Shown: positions 1 through 8,361 of the stretch, one piece after another | Numbering within the stretch: the first letter of the stretch is position 1 | Layout of the letters: each line of letters starts with the position of its first letter | Assembly: GCA_003427395.1 (NCBI GenBank) | Contig: BFEA01000004.1 | Span: 3,522,302 to 3,544,801, forward strand | Reading direction: 5' to 3' | Source: Chara braunii | Lineage: Eukaryota; Streptophyta; Charophyceae; Charales; Characeae | DNA: 22,500 bases | Program-made: the position numbers and the translations under genes | Notes under the pieces: generated by a model | The model's input: only the letters and a program-made list of their open reading frames with translations | Databases searched by the model: none | Told to the model about the DNA's origin: nothing

Positions 1-354
1 TTTTTTTTTTTTTTTTTTTTTGGGTCCGCGTTCGGCTCGAACGGCCGAACGCATCCCCAAGAGGTCCCATACGTTCGGGCGTTCGGGTTCGGGGGTTCGG
101 CCGGTCCCGAACGCCGGTTACCCTATATATGTATATATATACATATATATTCAATTTTAATTAATTTAAAATTTGGTAAAAAATTTCGATTTGACCCTGA
201 GGCAAAAATTGTTCAGTTTTATTTTTTGCATAACATAGTTTGTTTTCAGAATTTGTCGATTTTTTTTGTTTTTTGCTGGGACCTTCCCTGGTCCTTGCAC
301 GGCCACGCCGCCAGTGAAAATAGGGTGTCCCGGGCGGCCCGGCTGGTAGCCTAG
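1..354. repeat. MITE-like element, copy 1, cut by the window edge
   Basis: The right part matches the element at 21216-21500: both have an AATTTGGTAA...AATTTCGAT segment, a T-rich stretch, and a GC-rich end with GGGTG(T/A)CCC and GCGGCCCGGCT just inside the terminus. The right end reads CTGGTAGCCTAG (343-354). Its reverse complement, CTAGGCTACCAG, differs at one base from the left end of the other copy (CTAGGTTACCAG), which indicates short terminal inverted repeats. The left end lies before base 1; the window opens on 21 T's. An AT microsatellite sits at 122-150. No coding capacity is seen. A non-autonomous DNA transposon is the best reading; a SINE is a weaker alternative because of the T-run. 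Confidence 0.6.
25..118. repeat. GTTCGG-rich hairpin segment inside MITE copy 1
   Basis: GTTCGG/CCGAAC words recur at least seven times in both orientations, so the single strand can fold into CG-rich stems, for example CGTTCGGC pairing with GGCCGAACG at 28-51. The second copy of the element has only a short GC patch (GCCCGACCGGGCC) followed by A/T-rich sequence here. The block is therefore an expansion particular to this copy, or was lost from the other. Confidence 0.5.
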
Positions 355-1009
355 TTTTCTACATAATTTACTCTTTATATGGGTTGTTTTTCAGGCCCCC
401 GTTGTCGAGCGCATTAGTCCCGCAGGGGGACCCTCCCTGCCGTGTCACACATGATTTTGCAAGACCTCTTTGAAATGGGGCTCTCACCGCTCCAACCGAT
501 TGCACCAGCCACACCTCTCACGAACCACTACGATAAGATAGGGGTCACGCGAGGCACAACTTACCTCTGGCCAAAGGGCTGTCACCACCCTTGAACAAGC
601 GTAACCCCGTCGAGCTACCGAACCACATGTGAAAGTTGCTTGCATGCAATCGGAGAGGTGACTCAACCGAGGGTGTTTCTCGTACGCTGTAGCAGAGGGG
701 TACGGGCAGTTGAATGCCATAATCGAACCAGTACGTGAACCAACGCTTTGGGAGTTGTGCCCCAAGCAGGGTTCAGCGTCGGTTGACTAGAATGCGTTCA
801 TCTGACCACGAGTTACGCCACAAAAAAATAAAACCAAGTTTTATACAAAAATCGCACCTAGTATTTTTTGTGTCTAACTTATAACTGTTCTCATAATTGG
901 GCGCAAAGGTTACATGCGCAAAACTTCGCATAAATAATATTTCGTCGAACAGACGCCTATCACAAATGACCAATTATGAACGAATATGTGAGCAATCGCA
1001 ATGATGGAG

Positions 1010-1130
1010 TACTATGTAGTGGTACTAGTGCCCTTAAACATGTGACTCATATTAAATCATGGGATTGTATTCAACGCTCAAGTGTCGACTAACGCGCACG
1101 CCAAAGGGGCAGTTCCTTAGCGAGTGCATA
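1010..1130 (+). repeat. Internal repeat of block A, unit I (partner at 2045-2130)
   Basis: The sequence TACTATGTAGT, then an ACATGTGAC word, then CTCAAGTGTCG(A/G)CT recurs about 1 kb further on at 2045-2130, and the pair is also found in block B near 19345-19415 and 19905-19970. The second unit contains GACACT-CA-AGTGTC, a near-perfect palindrome. The ancestral element therefore already held an internal degenerate duplication of roughly 0.5 kb, stretched in block A by the foldback insertion. Confidence 0.45.
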
Positions 1131-1214
1131 AGCAGATTGAGCACCCTGCCATCTTCTGCATCCTACAGTGCCCCAAATGGGGTAGGGTAAGATGACTTCG
1201 AGGGCAGAAGGGAA

Positions 1215-1693
1215 GAGGCACAAGCGGTTATCAGGTAGCTGAAAATTCAGGAATGAAAATTTTGAAGTGAGAGTTTTTGACAGTCTGAAAATCCTGAATG
1301 GTTCTGAAGTGGTGAAAGGTTCGAAGACCCTTAAAACCACCTGTTTAGGCAGGCTGCATCCTGAAGTGGTGAAGGGTGTCTTGAAGTGGTCAAGTGAGAG
1401 TTTTTGGCAATTTGAAAATCCTGAATGCTCCTGAAGTGGTGAAAGGTCCGAAGACCATGAAAACCACCCTTCACCACTTGAGGATGCAGTCTGCCTAAAC
1501 AGGTGGTTTCAGGGTCTTCGGAGCTTTCACCACTTCAGGACCATTCAGGATTTTCAGACATGAATGGTCCTGAAGTGGTGAAAGGTCCGAAGACCCTGAA
1601 AACCACTTTTTTACGCAGGCTGCATCTTGAAGTGGTGAAGGGTGTCCTGAAGTGGTGATGAAAAATACGACTGTTGTTAACCTTCTCTCCTTA
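1215..1693. mobile_element. Foldback (inverted-repeat) insertion inside block A
   Basis: Block B passes directly from GGCAAAAGGAA to GAGTGGTGGTGAG (about 19531-19558). Block A has about 480 extra bases between the matching words GGCAGAAGGGAA and GAGGTGGTGAG. The insert is built from one roughly 93-bp unit in alternating orientation: forward at 1283-1375, a partial forward copy at 1411-1469, inverted at 1468-1559, and forward again at 1561-1652. The core word CTGAAGTGGTGAA recurs at least seven times. No clear target duplication could be fixed. It has no transposase frame, so a non-autonomous foldback element or MITE derivative is the likeliest class. Confidence 0.65.
1468..1652. repeat. Head-to-head 93-bp inverted repeat (long hairpin)
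   Basis: The unit at 1468-1559 is the reverse complement, with few mismatches, of both 1283-1375 and 1561-1652. At the junction GACCATTCA (1538-1546) pairs perfectly with TGAATGGTC (1560-1568) around a 13-base loop. A transcript on either strand could form a duplex of around 90 bp. Confidence 0.75.
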
Positions 1694-2199
1694 GAGGTGG
1701 TGAGTTGTTTGGTGCATAAACAGCAACACACTGACCCTTCTACCTGGAACCTTGTCGTTCTACCAAGATAAACCTTTAAACAATGAAATATAAAAATGAC
1801 TGCGTACGCTACGATTATTTTTAGGCTTTCGCCTAGAAAGTGCGCATACTGACCATAATAATTATACTTGGAAGAATACTTAAATCGTACTCACTTTTAT
1901 TCGCGGATGCTCATGCCCATAACCTTTTTGTAACTAAAACAAGCAAAAAAATATACGTGAGACTCTAAATTAATATCACAACACCGTAGGCTTTGTCACA
2001 TCGACTAGCCATGCATAATTACGCAGACAGTCCCAAGAATGACGTACTACTAGTATGTAGTACCCATATTCATGTGACCCTTAATGATCTTGGGGGTCGT
2101 TTTTGACACTCAAGTGTCGGCTGACAGGCGTCTCGAAGGGCTCATCTCTCGACGCTAGACAATCGTGGAGTCGATTGCCAAAACGTTTTCTATTAAAAT

Positions 2200-2830
2200 A
2201 TGATCTAGCTCTTCAAAACTAAGAAAATTTGAACAACACTCTCTCTAGAGAAAGTATCTTTTCATAATTTATATTCGACCGAATATAAGATATGAAAGCA
2301 ATTTTTTAACTTACAGAGTCAAAATTTATCTATCTCTCTGAGTTAGCACAAATTCAGGCAGCATCTCTTTTAGAGAAGTAGGTTTTTTAAATTTATACCA
2401 AGTTAGATATCAATTCAAAATAAAGTTTAAATTCTGCCAAAACCGAGTTTAACTAACCTTTTAGTTTTGTATAAATTTCGCCAGCACTCTCTTAAGGAAA
2501 ATGCCTATATTGAATTTATACAAGCTAAATATAAAATCCAAAAATAACTTTGACTTTACAAAGTCAAGTTTTGTCTAAGTCTCTGATTTAGTAAACATTT
2601 TGGCAGCATTTCTCATAGAAAAGTCGGTTTCTCATATTTCTACTACGCGAGATATAAAACTCAGACAAAGATAAAATTTAACTAACTCCTTGAATTTGCA
2701 TAAATTTGGGCAGCACTTCTCTTAGCGAATGTGACTTTTTAAAATTTATACAAAGTCAAGTACGAAAAATAGACTTAACTCGAAAAATGCAGAAATTGAA
2801 CTAACTCTTAGAGCTCCAACACATGGCGAA
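2200..2830 (+). repeat. Degenerate 123-bp tandem array, five units, in block A
   Basis: Each unit carries a core like GGCAGCAYCTCTYTTAGAGAA preceded by ATAAATTT and followed by a T-rich stretch and a TTTAACTAACTC word. Cores start near 2233, 2357, 2480, 2601 and 2709, so the period is about 123 bp, shortening to 108 at the last. The same five cores with the same period occur in block B, so the array predates the A/B split. Confidence 0.7.
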
Positions 2831-3020
2831 CACCTAAAGCAACTACCTACCAAAGTCGATACTCAAACTAAGCAGAGCGTTCATTCAATCTCATGCAATC
2901 TCATACTACAATGGGTAAGTAATCTCACAAAAAATCCCAAGTCGCTTTCACATAAGATAGTTCATTGATTTTCCAGATGATTTTTTTTTTTTTTTCATCT
3001 TACATATGTCGTGGCGTTAT

Positions 3021-3770
3021 ACTATTCAACATGAAAACAATGCCTAATATATCTTAGATCATACACGAACATATTGCACAACTTCTCGCTTATTTGAGTG
3101 TGTGACTAGACCATTTAGCTAAGAAACAATGTCTAGTCGTCATGACCTATTTAAATATCTAAATTTTAATAACTCCCTGACTTGTCCTCAAAGTATGGGC
3201 AGGGGGCTGAACCATTCAACTTAGAAACAATGCTCAACTTGCCCAGTTTATTTTTAATTATTATCTTGATTTTATCTCACTTCTTAGTGATATTATTTAA
3301 GTTGAACCATCCGACTTGGAAACAATGTTCAACTGTCTGTTCACATGCAAATATAGATGAAGCATTTTCAATTATAGTCATTTGTGCTTATTGTGTGGTT
3401 TTAAGCTAAATCATTCGGCTTGGAAAGAATGTTTAGTCTTTCATAAAAAACCTCCCACAAAATAAAACATGAGATTGAATCATTCAACTTATAAATAACG
3501 TTTAATTTATCTCAAGTCACACAAAAACATGAAATTTGATCATTCAGTTTGGAAACAATGCCCAACTTCACTCAGAAACCTCAAAAGAAGCAGATAGACG
3601 AAGCAATTCAACTTAAAAACAATGCTTGGCCTCAAAAGTAAGACAAGCAAACCCTCAGAAATAAACACAACAACCAGACCATTCAACTTAGAAACAATTT
3701 TCGGTCCTTCAGAAAACAAGCAATAAAACATAGCACGAGACTATTCAGCTTAAAAACAATGTTCAACCTT
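3021..3770 (+). repeat. Ten-copy array of a 28-bp motif with variable spacers
   Basis: The motif CCATTCRRCTTRGAAACAAT, followed by GYYCARCY, occurs with small changes at about 3021, 3111, 3212, 3307, 3411, 3480, 3540, 3604, 3679 and 3740. Spacers between copies (30-75 bases) are unrelated or weakly related, so the motif is better conserved than its surroundings. All copies share one orientation. The first four have counterparts in block B. The function is unknown; a bound protein or RNA motif is possible, as is a decayed tandem repeat. Confidence 0.75.
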
Positions 3771-4185
3771 TGATTGACCCGGTTGCAAAATTGAGATTCT
3801 CCCACCTTCCCCTAGTTTATCAATTAGTCTGATTTCAGTCAGAATAAAAAAAAAAACTCAAATTTATGCATGCATTCCTTCAATTAATATAATTGAGTTA
3901 TGAAAAAAAAAAAAATCATAAAGGAACACGTACATATCTCTCAAACAAACTAAGGAGATGTAATGGTAAGGGTATATTAGGTTCACACATAAGGCAAAGG
4001 AGGTATACCTTACAGTTCTCTGCCTCCATAACCTAGCCTAGACTCCGGCAAAGTTTCCACGATCGGTGGGGTAACCTCCCACAAAAGCTTTGTTTCGGTC
4101 CTATAAGTTGTAACCCCGACTGTCACCTTCCTCTCCAAACACGGACTAAACTAAGATTAAGAAAGACATAAGGAGAGATATTTAG
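3771..4185. other. AT-rich stretch without a recognisable gene
   Basis: It contains A-runs at 3848-3858 and 3902-3914, a small hairpin TCTGA...TCAGA near 3829-3844, and no reading frame worth calling. The block A motif array ends just before it. What corresponds in block B lies beyond the right edge of the window. Confidence 0.6.
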
Positions 4186-5400
4186 TCACTCATATATAAG
4201 AAGGGTGCGCTGAGTCTCGCGTGAGATGCACTTGAGGGCCCCGCAATAATGACCAAGAACGTAGTAAGAATGGTCAAACAACGACCAAACGCCAAGTGAT
4301 GGCACTCTGACGGACCTCCAAGTTTCAATGATGACCTCGTTTTGCAGCCCGACCACTCCCCCAAGCTGGGATGTCGCTACCTCTGACCGAACGGTCGCTA
4401 TGCAACATAGAAAGCCTACATTCGAATAGAGCCCACCCCTGTGCTCAATTCGAGTATGCGCCATAACAGTCCATCATATGATGAAAACCAGTAGTTGCAC
4501 CGTGGAAAGACACAGTAGCGCTGCAGCAGCAATGTCCAGCAAAGGACAGTGTTGTGCACAACGATACTTGGCGTGTACAGTGTAGCACAACAACAGCATG
4601 ACAAAAACACAGCAAGCGTACCGTAAGTGTCCATCAACCGTGCACAACGACGCAACGCGCACAACAACCTTGTGAAGTAATAATAATGACCTCACCACCG
4701 AACTGCATTCCTCCTGTACACTGACTACGTCTTCGAAGCATAGGTTGTGGCCCAAAAACCTAACTTGTGAACCCTTTAAAATAAAACAACAGTGTGGGAA
4801 AAAAATGGTCACGACACCAACCAAAATGCATGCAAACGTCCGATCGTTCAGATTTCTCCTCTATGACGAGTTATATGTCCTCACTCGTTACCTGCGAACG
4901 ACCCCCTCTTGCGACAACAGCTGCTCACCACGTTCGCACAATCCACACCTCGGAATCTGGAGGTCACAACGCTCCCCGCACAACACTGTGCATGACGGAA
5001 CCGTTGGCTATTGGTAGAATTCTCGTTTGTAAAATCACAATAAATGCCAGAAAGTCGAATGTTGCCCCAAAAGTAGAGACGCAGTAACACTAGCAGTGAA
5101 CAGCCGAAGCCGTAAAAATTAAATGCCCATGAAGACGGATACTCATTACAACCACGATCGCAAACGGAACCGTTTTTCTTAGCAGTGTTCAACACCCAGA
5201 CTGCGATCTCGTAGTTACTCTCTTTAAGGTGAGCAGCGAACAGGCAAAGCGCATGCAAATATTGAGTACACTGAACTCTGCTAAGTCCATTCACGTACCT
5301 TCTGCTTTTCACACTCTCCTTCCGCCCCACCTACTGGCCTTGATTCTTCATGCAACTAGTCTCAATCCCCGACAAGGTACATATTAAACTCCCCTCCAGA
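4186..5400. other. No gene; GTTG-biased minus-strand sequence
   Basis: Several open stretches overlap here, the longest 149 codons at 4881-5330 on the minus strand, but they lie in competing frames, are cysteine/serine rich in a composition-driven way, and show no domain. Read on the minus strand, 4470-4860 is rich in GTTGTTG/TGCTG words, a bias shared with the plus strand at 11040-12430. That would fit the idea that this is the outer part of the left inverted arm, but I could not trace a continuous match. Confidence 0.5.
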
Positions 5401-5407
5401 ACTTGGG

Positions 5408-5465
5408 ACGTGCGTGGCTTAGTCTTTGAGACACGCAGACGACCACTGGTCAGATCAACTAGGTA
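5408..5465 (-). pseudogene. 18S rRNA 5'-end remnant
   Basis: Read on the minus strand from 5465, the sequence follows the universal start of eukaryotic 18S rRNA: TACCTAGTTGATCT, then CCAGTGGTC, then TGTCTCAAAGA, then TAAGCCA. By eye 47 of 58 positions agree with the plant 18S start, and most differences are transitions. The resemblance fades after about 5395. Only the first 60-75 nucleotides are present, so it cannot be functional. It lies on the same strand as, and about 1 kb downstream of, the 26S remnant at 6520-6756. Confidence 0.8.
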
Positions 5466-5553
5466 CAAACGAGTTATCGAAAACACTGTAAAGTCTGATT
5501 TCAAGATACAGGTAAGCTCCCCGTACCGGGTGAACCCTCTCTCTTTTATATCA

Positions 5554-5692
5554 TCCCTCTCTCTCTCTCATCTGCGCATTCCCCTCTGTGACACCTTTTC
5601 CGACTAACTCCTAAAATCCTTATCTACTATCCTAAGACTTAAACTATCACCATACTCGGAGTCGATATGTATATATACATATATATATATAT
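5554..5692. repeat. CT and TA microsatellites
   Basis: A CT tract lies at about 5554-5573 and a TA tract (with GTATATATAC) at 5664-5692. Read on the minus strand, the GA tract and the words around it (CAGATGAG...GTTCACC) resemble the plus-strand region 10150-10205, which would extend the inverted duplication, but microsatellites make that match weak. Confidence 0.6.
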
Positions 5693-5980
5693 GACGAGCT
5701 CGACGACGAAGGACATTGGAATCACAGTCACGACGAAAGACTTTGTCGGATGGGTGTCAAGCACATCGTCCCGGAATGGAAGTAAGCACGATCCGCTTAG
5801 ACAATGCCGACCGTGATTGCCACTGAAACGGGGGCGAGCTCTGTACACACAGCAATCGGGAAGGGCACGGTGCATCAACACTTGCATAAAATGAGAATGG
5901 ATTCGAGGACAGACGTGGATATACTTTCCAGCCAAGTGCTCAGAGAGATAGAGAGAGGTTAATTCCCTCGAAAGGATGAG

Positions 5981-6756
5981 CAAAATCGGAATGAATCTTC
6001 CACTAGAGTGGTAGAGTGTGGACAAATGCATCCTTTATTACACAACCTCCTTTTCCGCTAGCCTGACTTTTTGTCGCTTCTAACCATCCTATCCGCGCGC
6101 AGCCTCTAATGCTCGCACTATAAAAACTAACATCTTACTGCCGAATAAAACCTTGCCATTGCACTCGCGCTGGTCAGAAACCTCGATTAGCCTCTTGTCC
6201 GTTTTTACCCAAAAACAAGTAAGATCGCCCTCCTCCACTCTCCTTCTTCCCTCCTCTCTTCTCCTCGGTATCTTTGCACACCTCTTTCTCCTTCTAGCCC
6301 CCACTACACTCCCTAGTTCTTTTTTCTTACCCCGACATCGTAATTGCCCCGTCCAAAAACCTCAAATTCGACTTTTATTTCGTCGAAATTCATTAAGAGA
6401 TGAGGATGTTATCTCTACCTCCCGCTCTTCAACTAGTCGTTTGAATGCACCTGGTGAATACTGGTGCCCAGGTTCACTCCTCTCCAGTAGTGCCTTCCTG
6501 CTCAACGCAGTCCGACGCTCCTGGCTGTAACAGTTCAAGCTATCCCGAGGGAAACTTTAGAGGGAGTCAACCGCTAGACGGTTCAAATAGTCTTTCACCC
6601 CTAGACCCAGTCCGACGAACGATTGCACGCCAGTATCATTGCGTTTCTGCACCTGAGTGCCCCGGGCTCGCCCTACTTAGGCATAGTTCACCACCTTTCC
6701 CGACCCAAGGGGCATGCTCACACTCAAACATGTCACAGCAGACCGTGGGTGGCGGA
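5981..6756 (-). repeat. Left arm of a diverged inverted duplication (26S piece plus unique flank)
   Basis: On the minus strand this arm runs 26S-like sequence, then GTTTTTGGACGGGGC (6346-6360), a purine-rich stretch, ATGGCAAGGTT, TGTTAGTTT, and finally CTCTAGTGGAAGATTCATTC (5989-6008). The plus strand at 8811-9680 has the same order: 26S-like sequence, GTTTTTGGGCAGGGC, a purine-rich stretch, ATGGCAAGGTT, TGTTAGTTT, CTCTAGGGGAAGATTCATTC. The matches are colinear over about 780 bp, including some 500 bp that is not ribosomal. The arms point outward from a centre near 7600. Confidence 0.7.
6520..6756 (-). pseudogene. 26S rRNA fragment (pseudogene), left copy
   Basis: The minus strand follows plant 26S rRNA over roughly nucleotides 700-1000 of the molecule: GGTGGTGAACTATGCCTAAG, ATACTGGCGTGCAATCGTTC, GGGGTGAAAGACTA, AAGTTTCCCTCGGGATAGCT. 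Identity looks near 80%. A weaker trace may continue to about 6830. Two small losses within conserved helices, the isolated setting and the lack of other rRNA domains show it is dead. It is one of two copies; the second is inverted at 8362-9203. Confidence 0.88.
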
Positions 6757-6955
6757 TGAAGCACCCGCAGTTGTGTCGTCCCCGTCATGATAATATCTTT
6801 CGCTTGGATCGCACAGGTCGTAACGGCCTACACCTTTATTGAGAGGTAGGGGCAAAGCCCCGGCTCCACCTCCGAAAATAAGAAAATTTAACATTTTTTT
6901 TTTAAAAGTGGTATTTACCGTGCATTGTAGAGCCCTCACAGGTCTCGCCCATCTA
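6757..6955. other. Linker between 26S remnant and SINE-like module
   Basis: It includes a small perfect hairpin, GGGGCAAAGCCCC (about 6849-6862), next to GGCTCCACC, which resembles degenerate hAT-type terminal sequences of plant MITEs, and a T-run at 6894-6903, which would be a short A-tail for the minus-strand SINE-like sequence next to it. No gene. Confidence 0.4.
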
Positions 6956-7038
6956 ACCCCGGTGCGGGTCGAACTCAAATCTGTATTTCAACAGTTCGAG
7001 GATGCACCTACTGAGCCATGCCAGTTGGTTTCGGTCCC
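6956..7038 (-). repeat. tRNA-derived SINE-like module 1
   Basis: On the minus strand TGGCTCAGTAGG (7018-7007) fits the RNA polymerase III A box and GAGTTCGACCC (6976-6966) fits the B box. Their starts are 42 bases apart, as in a tRNA. CTGT...ACAG between them could be a shortened anticodon stem, but no proper acceptor stem is seen, so this is not a working tRNA. A ten-base A-tail-like run follows on the minus strand at 6903-6894. A tRNA-derived SINE head is the best reading. Confidence 0.55.
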
Positions 7039-7129
7039 AACGGGCGCCGCAAGGGCCAAAAGGCAAGATCAAGGTAGGTTGTCACACCTTGGTTTCCTCG
7101 AGTTTGCCCCCTACGTTCTCAATATTGCC

Positions 7130-7205
7130 TATTTGGAGTCGAACTCAGGTCCGTCCTTCAACAGTTCAGGGTGTACCAAGTAAGATAACCCATTGGTTTC
7201 GGCAC
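7130..7205 (-). repeat. tRNA-derived SINE-like module 2
   Basis: This is a direct repeat of module 1, 170 bp away. Both have CCGAAACCAA(T/C) upstream, an A-box region (here worn to CTTACTTGGTAC), GAACTGTTGAA, and the B box GAGTTCGACTCC (7146-7135). The A box has lost its conserved GGCTCAG, so polymerase III promotion is unlikely. Together the two modules look like a dimeric SINE or two nested SINEs. Confidence 0.5.
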
Positions 7206-7260
7206 CAGTTCCAAAACCGGTATCGAAACTCGTACCGAGCTCCGGAGAACAGGACTGAAG

Positions 7261-7263
<3 letters not shown>

Positions 7264-7300
<37 letters not shown>
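7264..7300. repeat. 37-base A-run
   Basis: An uninterrupted A tract follows the SINE-like region. It could be the 3' tail of a retroposed plus-strand sequence ending at GAAGATT, but no target duplication was identified. Confidence 0.8.
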
Positions 7301-7301
<1 letters not shown>

Positions 7302-8361
7302 GTTAGGACTCCCTCTTCGGTCGTGCCAACAAGGGCTCGATGTCGTAGCAAACACCCTTATAAGGATATGTATCGTCGTTGTTAAAGGTCGCACTGAGTA
7401 CGTCCTTGATAAACATAACTCACTGATGGGACAGATCCCGTCGGGGAACTCATCTCGGCAACGTCACTTTTGGCGAGACCGAACCAAATATGATCGAGTT
7501 AGAGAGTGTGTGGGGTGCACATTATTGCGTAGCACAGTAAGATAAGCATTTAGTCGTGAACAATACTAGGCCGACGAAAGGCGCCAAAGCCATAGGGTTC
7601 AGTTACACACCTTCTATAATTTTCATTTGGTTATATTTTTCTTTCATTTTATAGTATCTACCTTTACTTCGTAGACCGGCTCAACCTTTTGGCGGGGCCT
7701 ATCGTGAAGGAGATAAAGATCTTACCTGGTGCGCGCATGGGAAGAGTGTGTTTGACGACGCGTTGAAAGGCATGGCTTCGTCAAAACCCATCATGCGGAA
7801 AGTCAAGATTTTACACGATGCATATGGTGTGCACAACGGTCAGGGTTCCGGACGGCTATGAACCTAGGCACGGTCGGTGTCGTCTGGCAGCCGAGAGGCT
7901 CCAAGGCGAAGGCCTGGTTTGTGTTGATAAGCCCAATCACAGTCCTGCGACTGTTTATATGGAGGTTCGAGCATACTTAGCGTAGTCTTGGGCCTAGTAC
8001 TTTTTCAGTTACGGTACTGGACTTTCAAGCGACGGGTTTGGGGTTCAGGGCCTGCATGCCACGATGGAGCAAAGGAGCACGACCAGCTGAGACTGAGGGG
8101 TCGAGGGTTTTGTGGGACTATTCCCCTTGGTTTTGCCAGACGGACCCCGGGCCTGGGTCCGACTGGCGAGACCAAGAGGGTGCCGGAGGGTCCCCGTCCT
8201 CCTCGGTTCCCCATTTTTTCTTTGATTTATTTTTACCAGGCGTGATACCGGCGTCGGGACCAATGATGAAAACAATGGGCCTACCTCAGTTGGTACGTCC
8301 GCGGACTGTTGGAGTACGGACGTCAGTTGTAACGATATAGGGCAAGCTGAATTAAGAATTT
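7301..8361. other. Centre of the inverted duplication; no gene recognised
   Basis: No reading frame above about 120 codons and none with a recognisable domain. 8030-8215 is unusually GC-rich (GGACCCCGGGCCTGGGTCC type words). The 5' part of 26S rRNA (nucleotides 1-350) might be expected here just before 8362, but I could not follow it, so it was deleted or has diverged beyond recognition. Confidence 0.5.

Larger units (their letters stand above)
396..3770 (+). repeat. Block A: non-coding retroelement-derived region, paralogue of block B
   Basis: From base 402 onward the sequence runs parallel to 18754 onward in the same orientation, with landmarks in the same order. These are TGTCGAGCGCAT, GGTCACG(C/T)G(A), CCGAACCACATGTGAAA, TACGCTGTAGCA, ACGCCTATCA(C/T)AAATGACCA, TTCGCGGATGCTCA, ATATCACAACACCGTAGG, GACGCTAGACAATCGTG, then a 123-bp repeat array and a short-motif array. 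Identity looks like 75-80% by eye with many transitions, as expected for old methylated repeats. All reading frames are short. Homology with B begins at a GTTGTCG sequence resembling the end of a tRNA-Asp-type primer-binding site, which suggests the start of a retrotransposon internal region. The alternative is that A and B are themselves very long LTRs. Confidence 0.65.

Noticed and set aside
28-100. TTCGGG repeats considered as telomere-like.
   Set aside because: The unit is not the plant TTTAGGG telomere repeat and occurs in both orientations inside a MITE-like element.
3021-3770. Regularly spaced short repeats with differing spacers, resembling a CRISPR array.
   Set aside because: Repeats are degenerate, spacer lengths vary widely, no cas genes are present and the context is eukaryotic.
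4191-4200. TATATAAG, a TATA-box-like word.
   Set aside because: No open frame or other promoter element follows on the plus strand.
4881-5330. 149-codon minus-strand open frame.
   Set aside because: No domain, several competing frames in the same place and skewed composition; length is within chance for this base content.
6220-6330. Polypyrimidine tract that could suggest an intron 3' end or a plant core promoter.
   Set aside because: It is the complement of the purine-rich block shared by both inverted arms; no exon follows.
6956-7038. Functional tRNA gene on the minus strand.
   Set aside because: A and B boxes are present but there is no acceptor stem, the anticodon arm is shortened and a second worn copy lies beside it; it fits a SINE head.
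7453-7462. CTCGGCAACG, as in the start of 5.8S rRNA.
   Set aside because: Only ten bases match and the following sequence does not follow 5.8S; such matches are expected by chance against several kilobases of rRNA.
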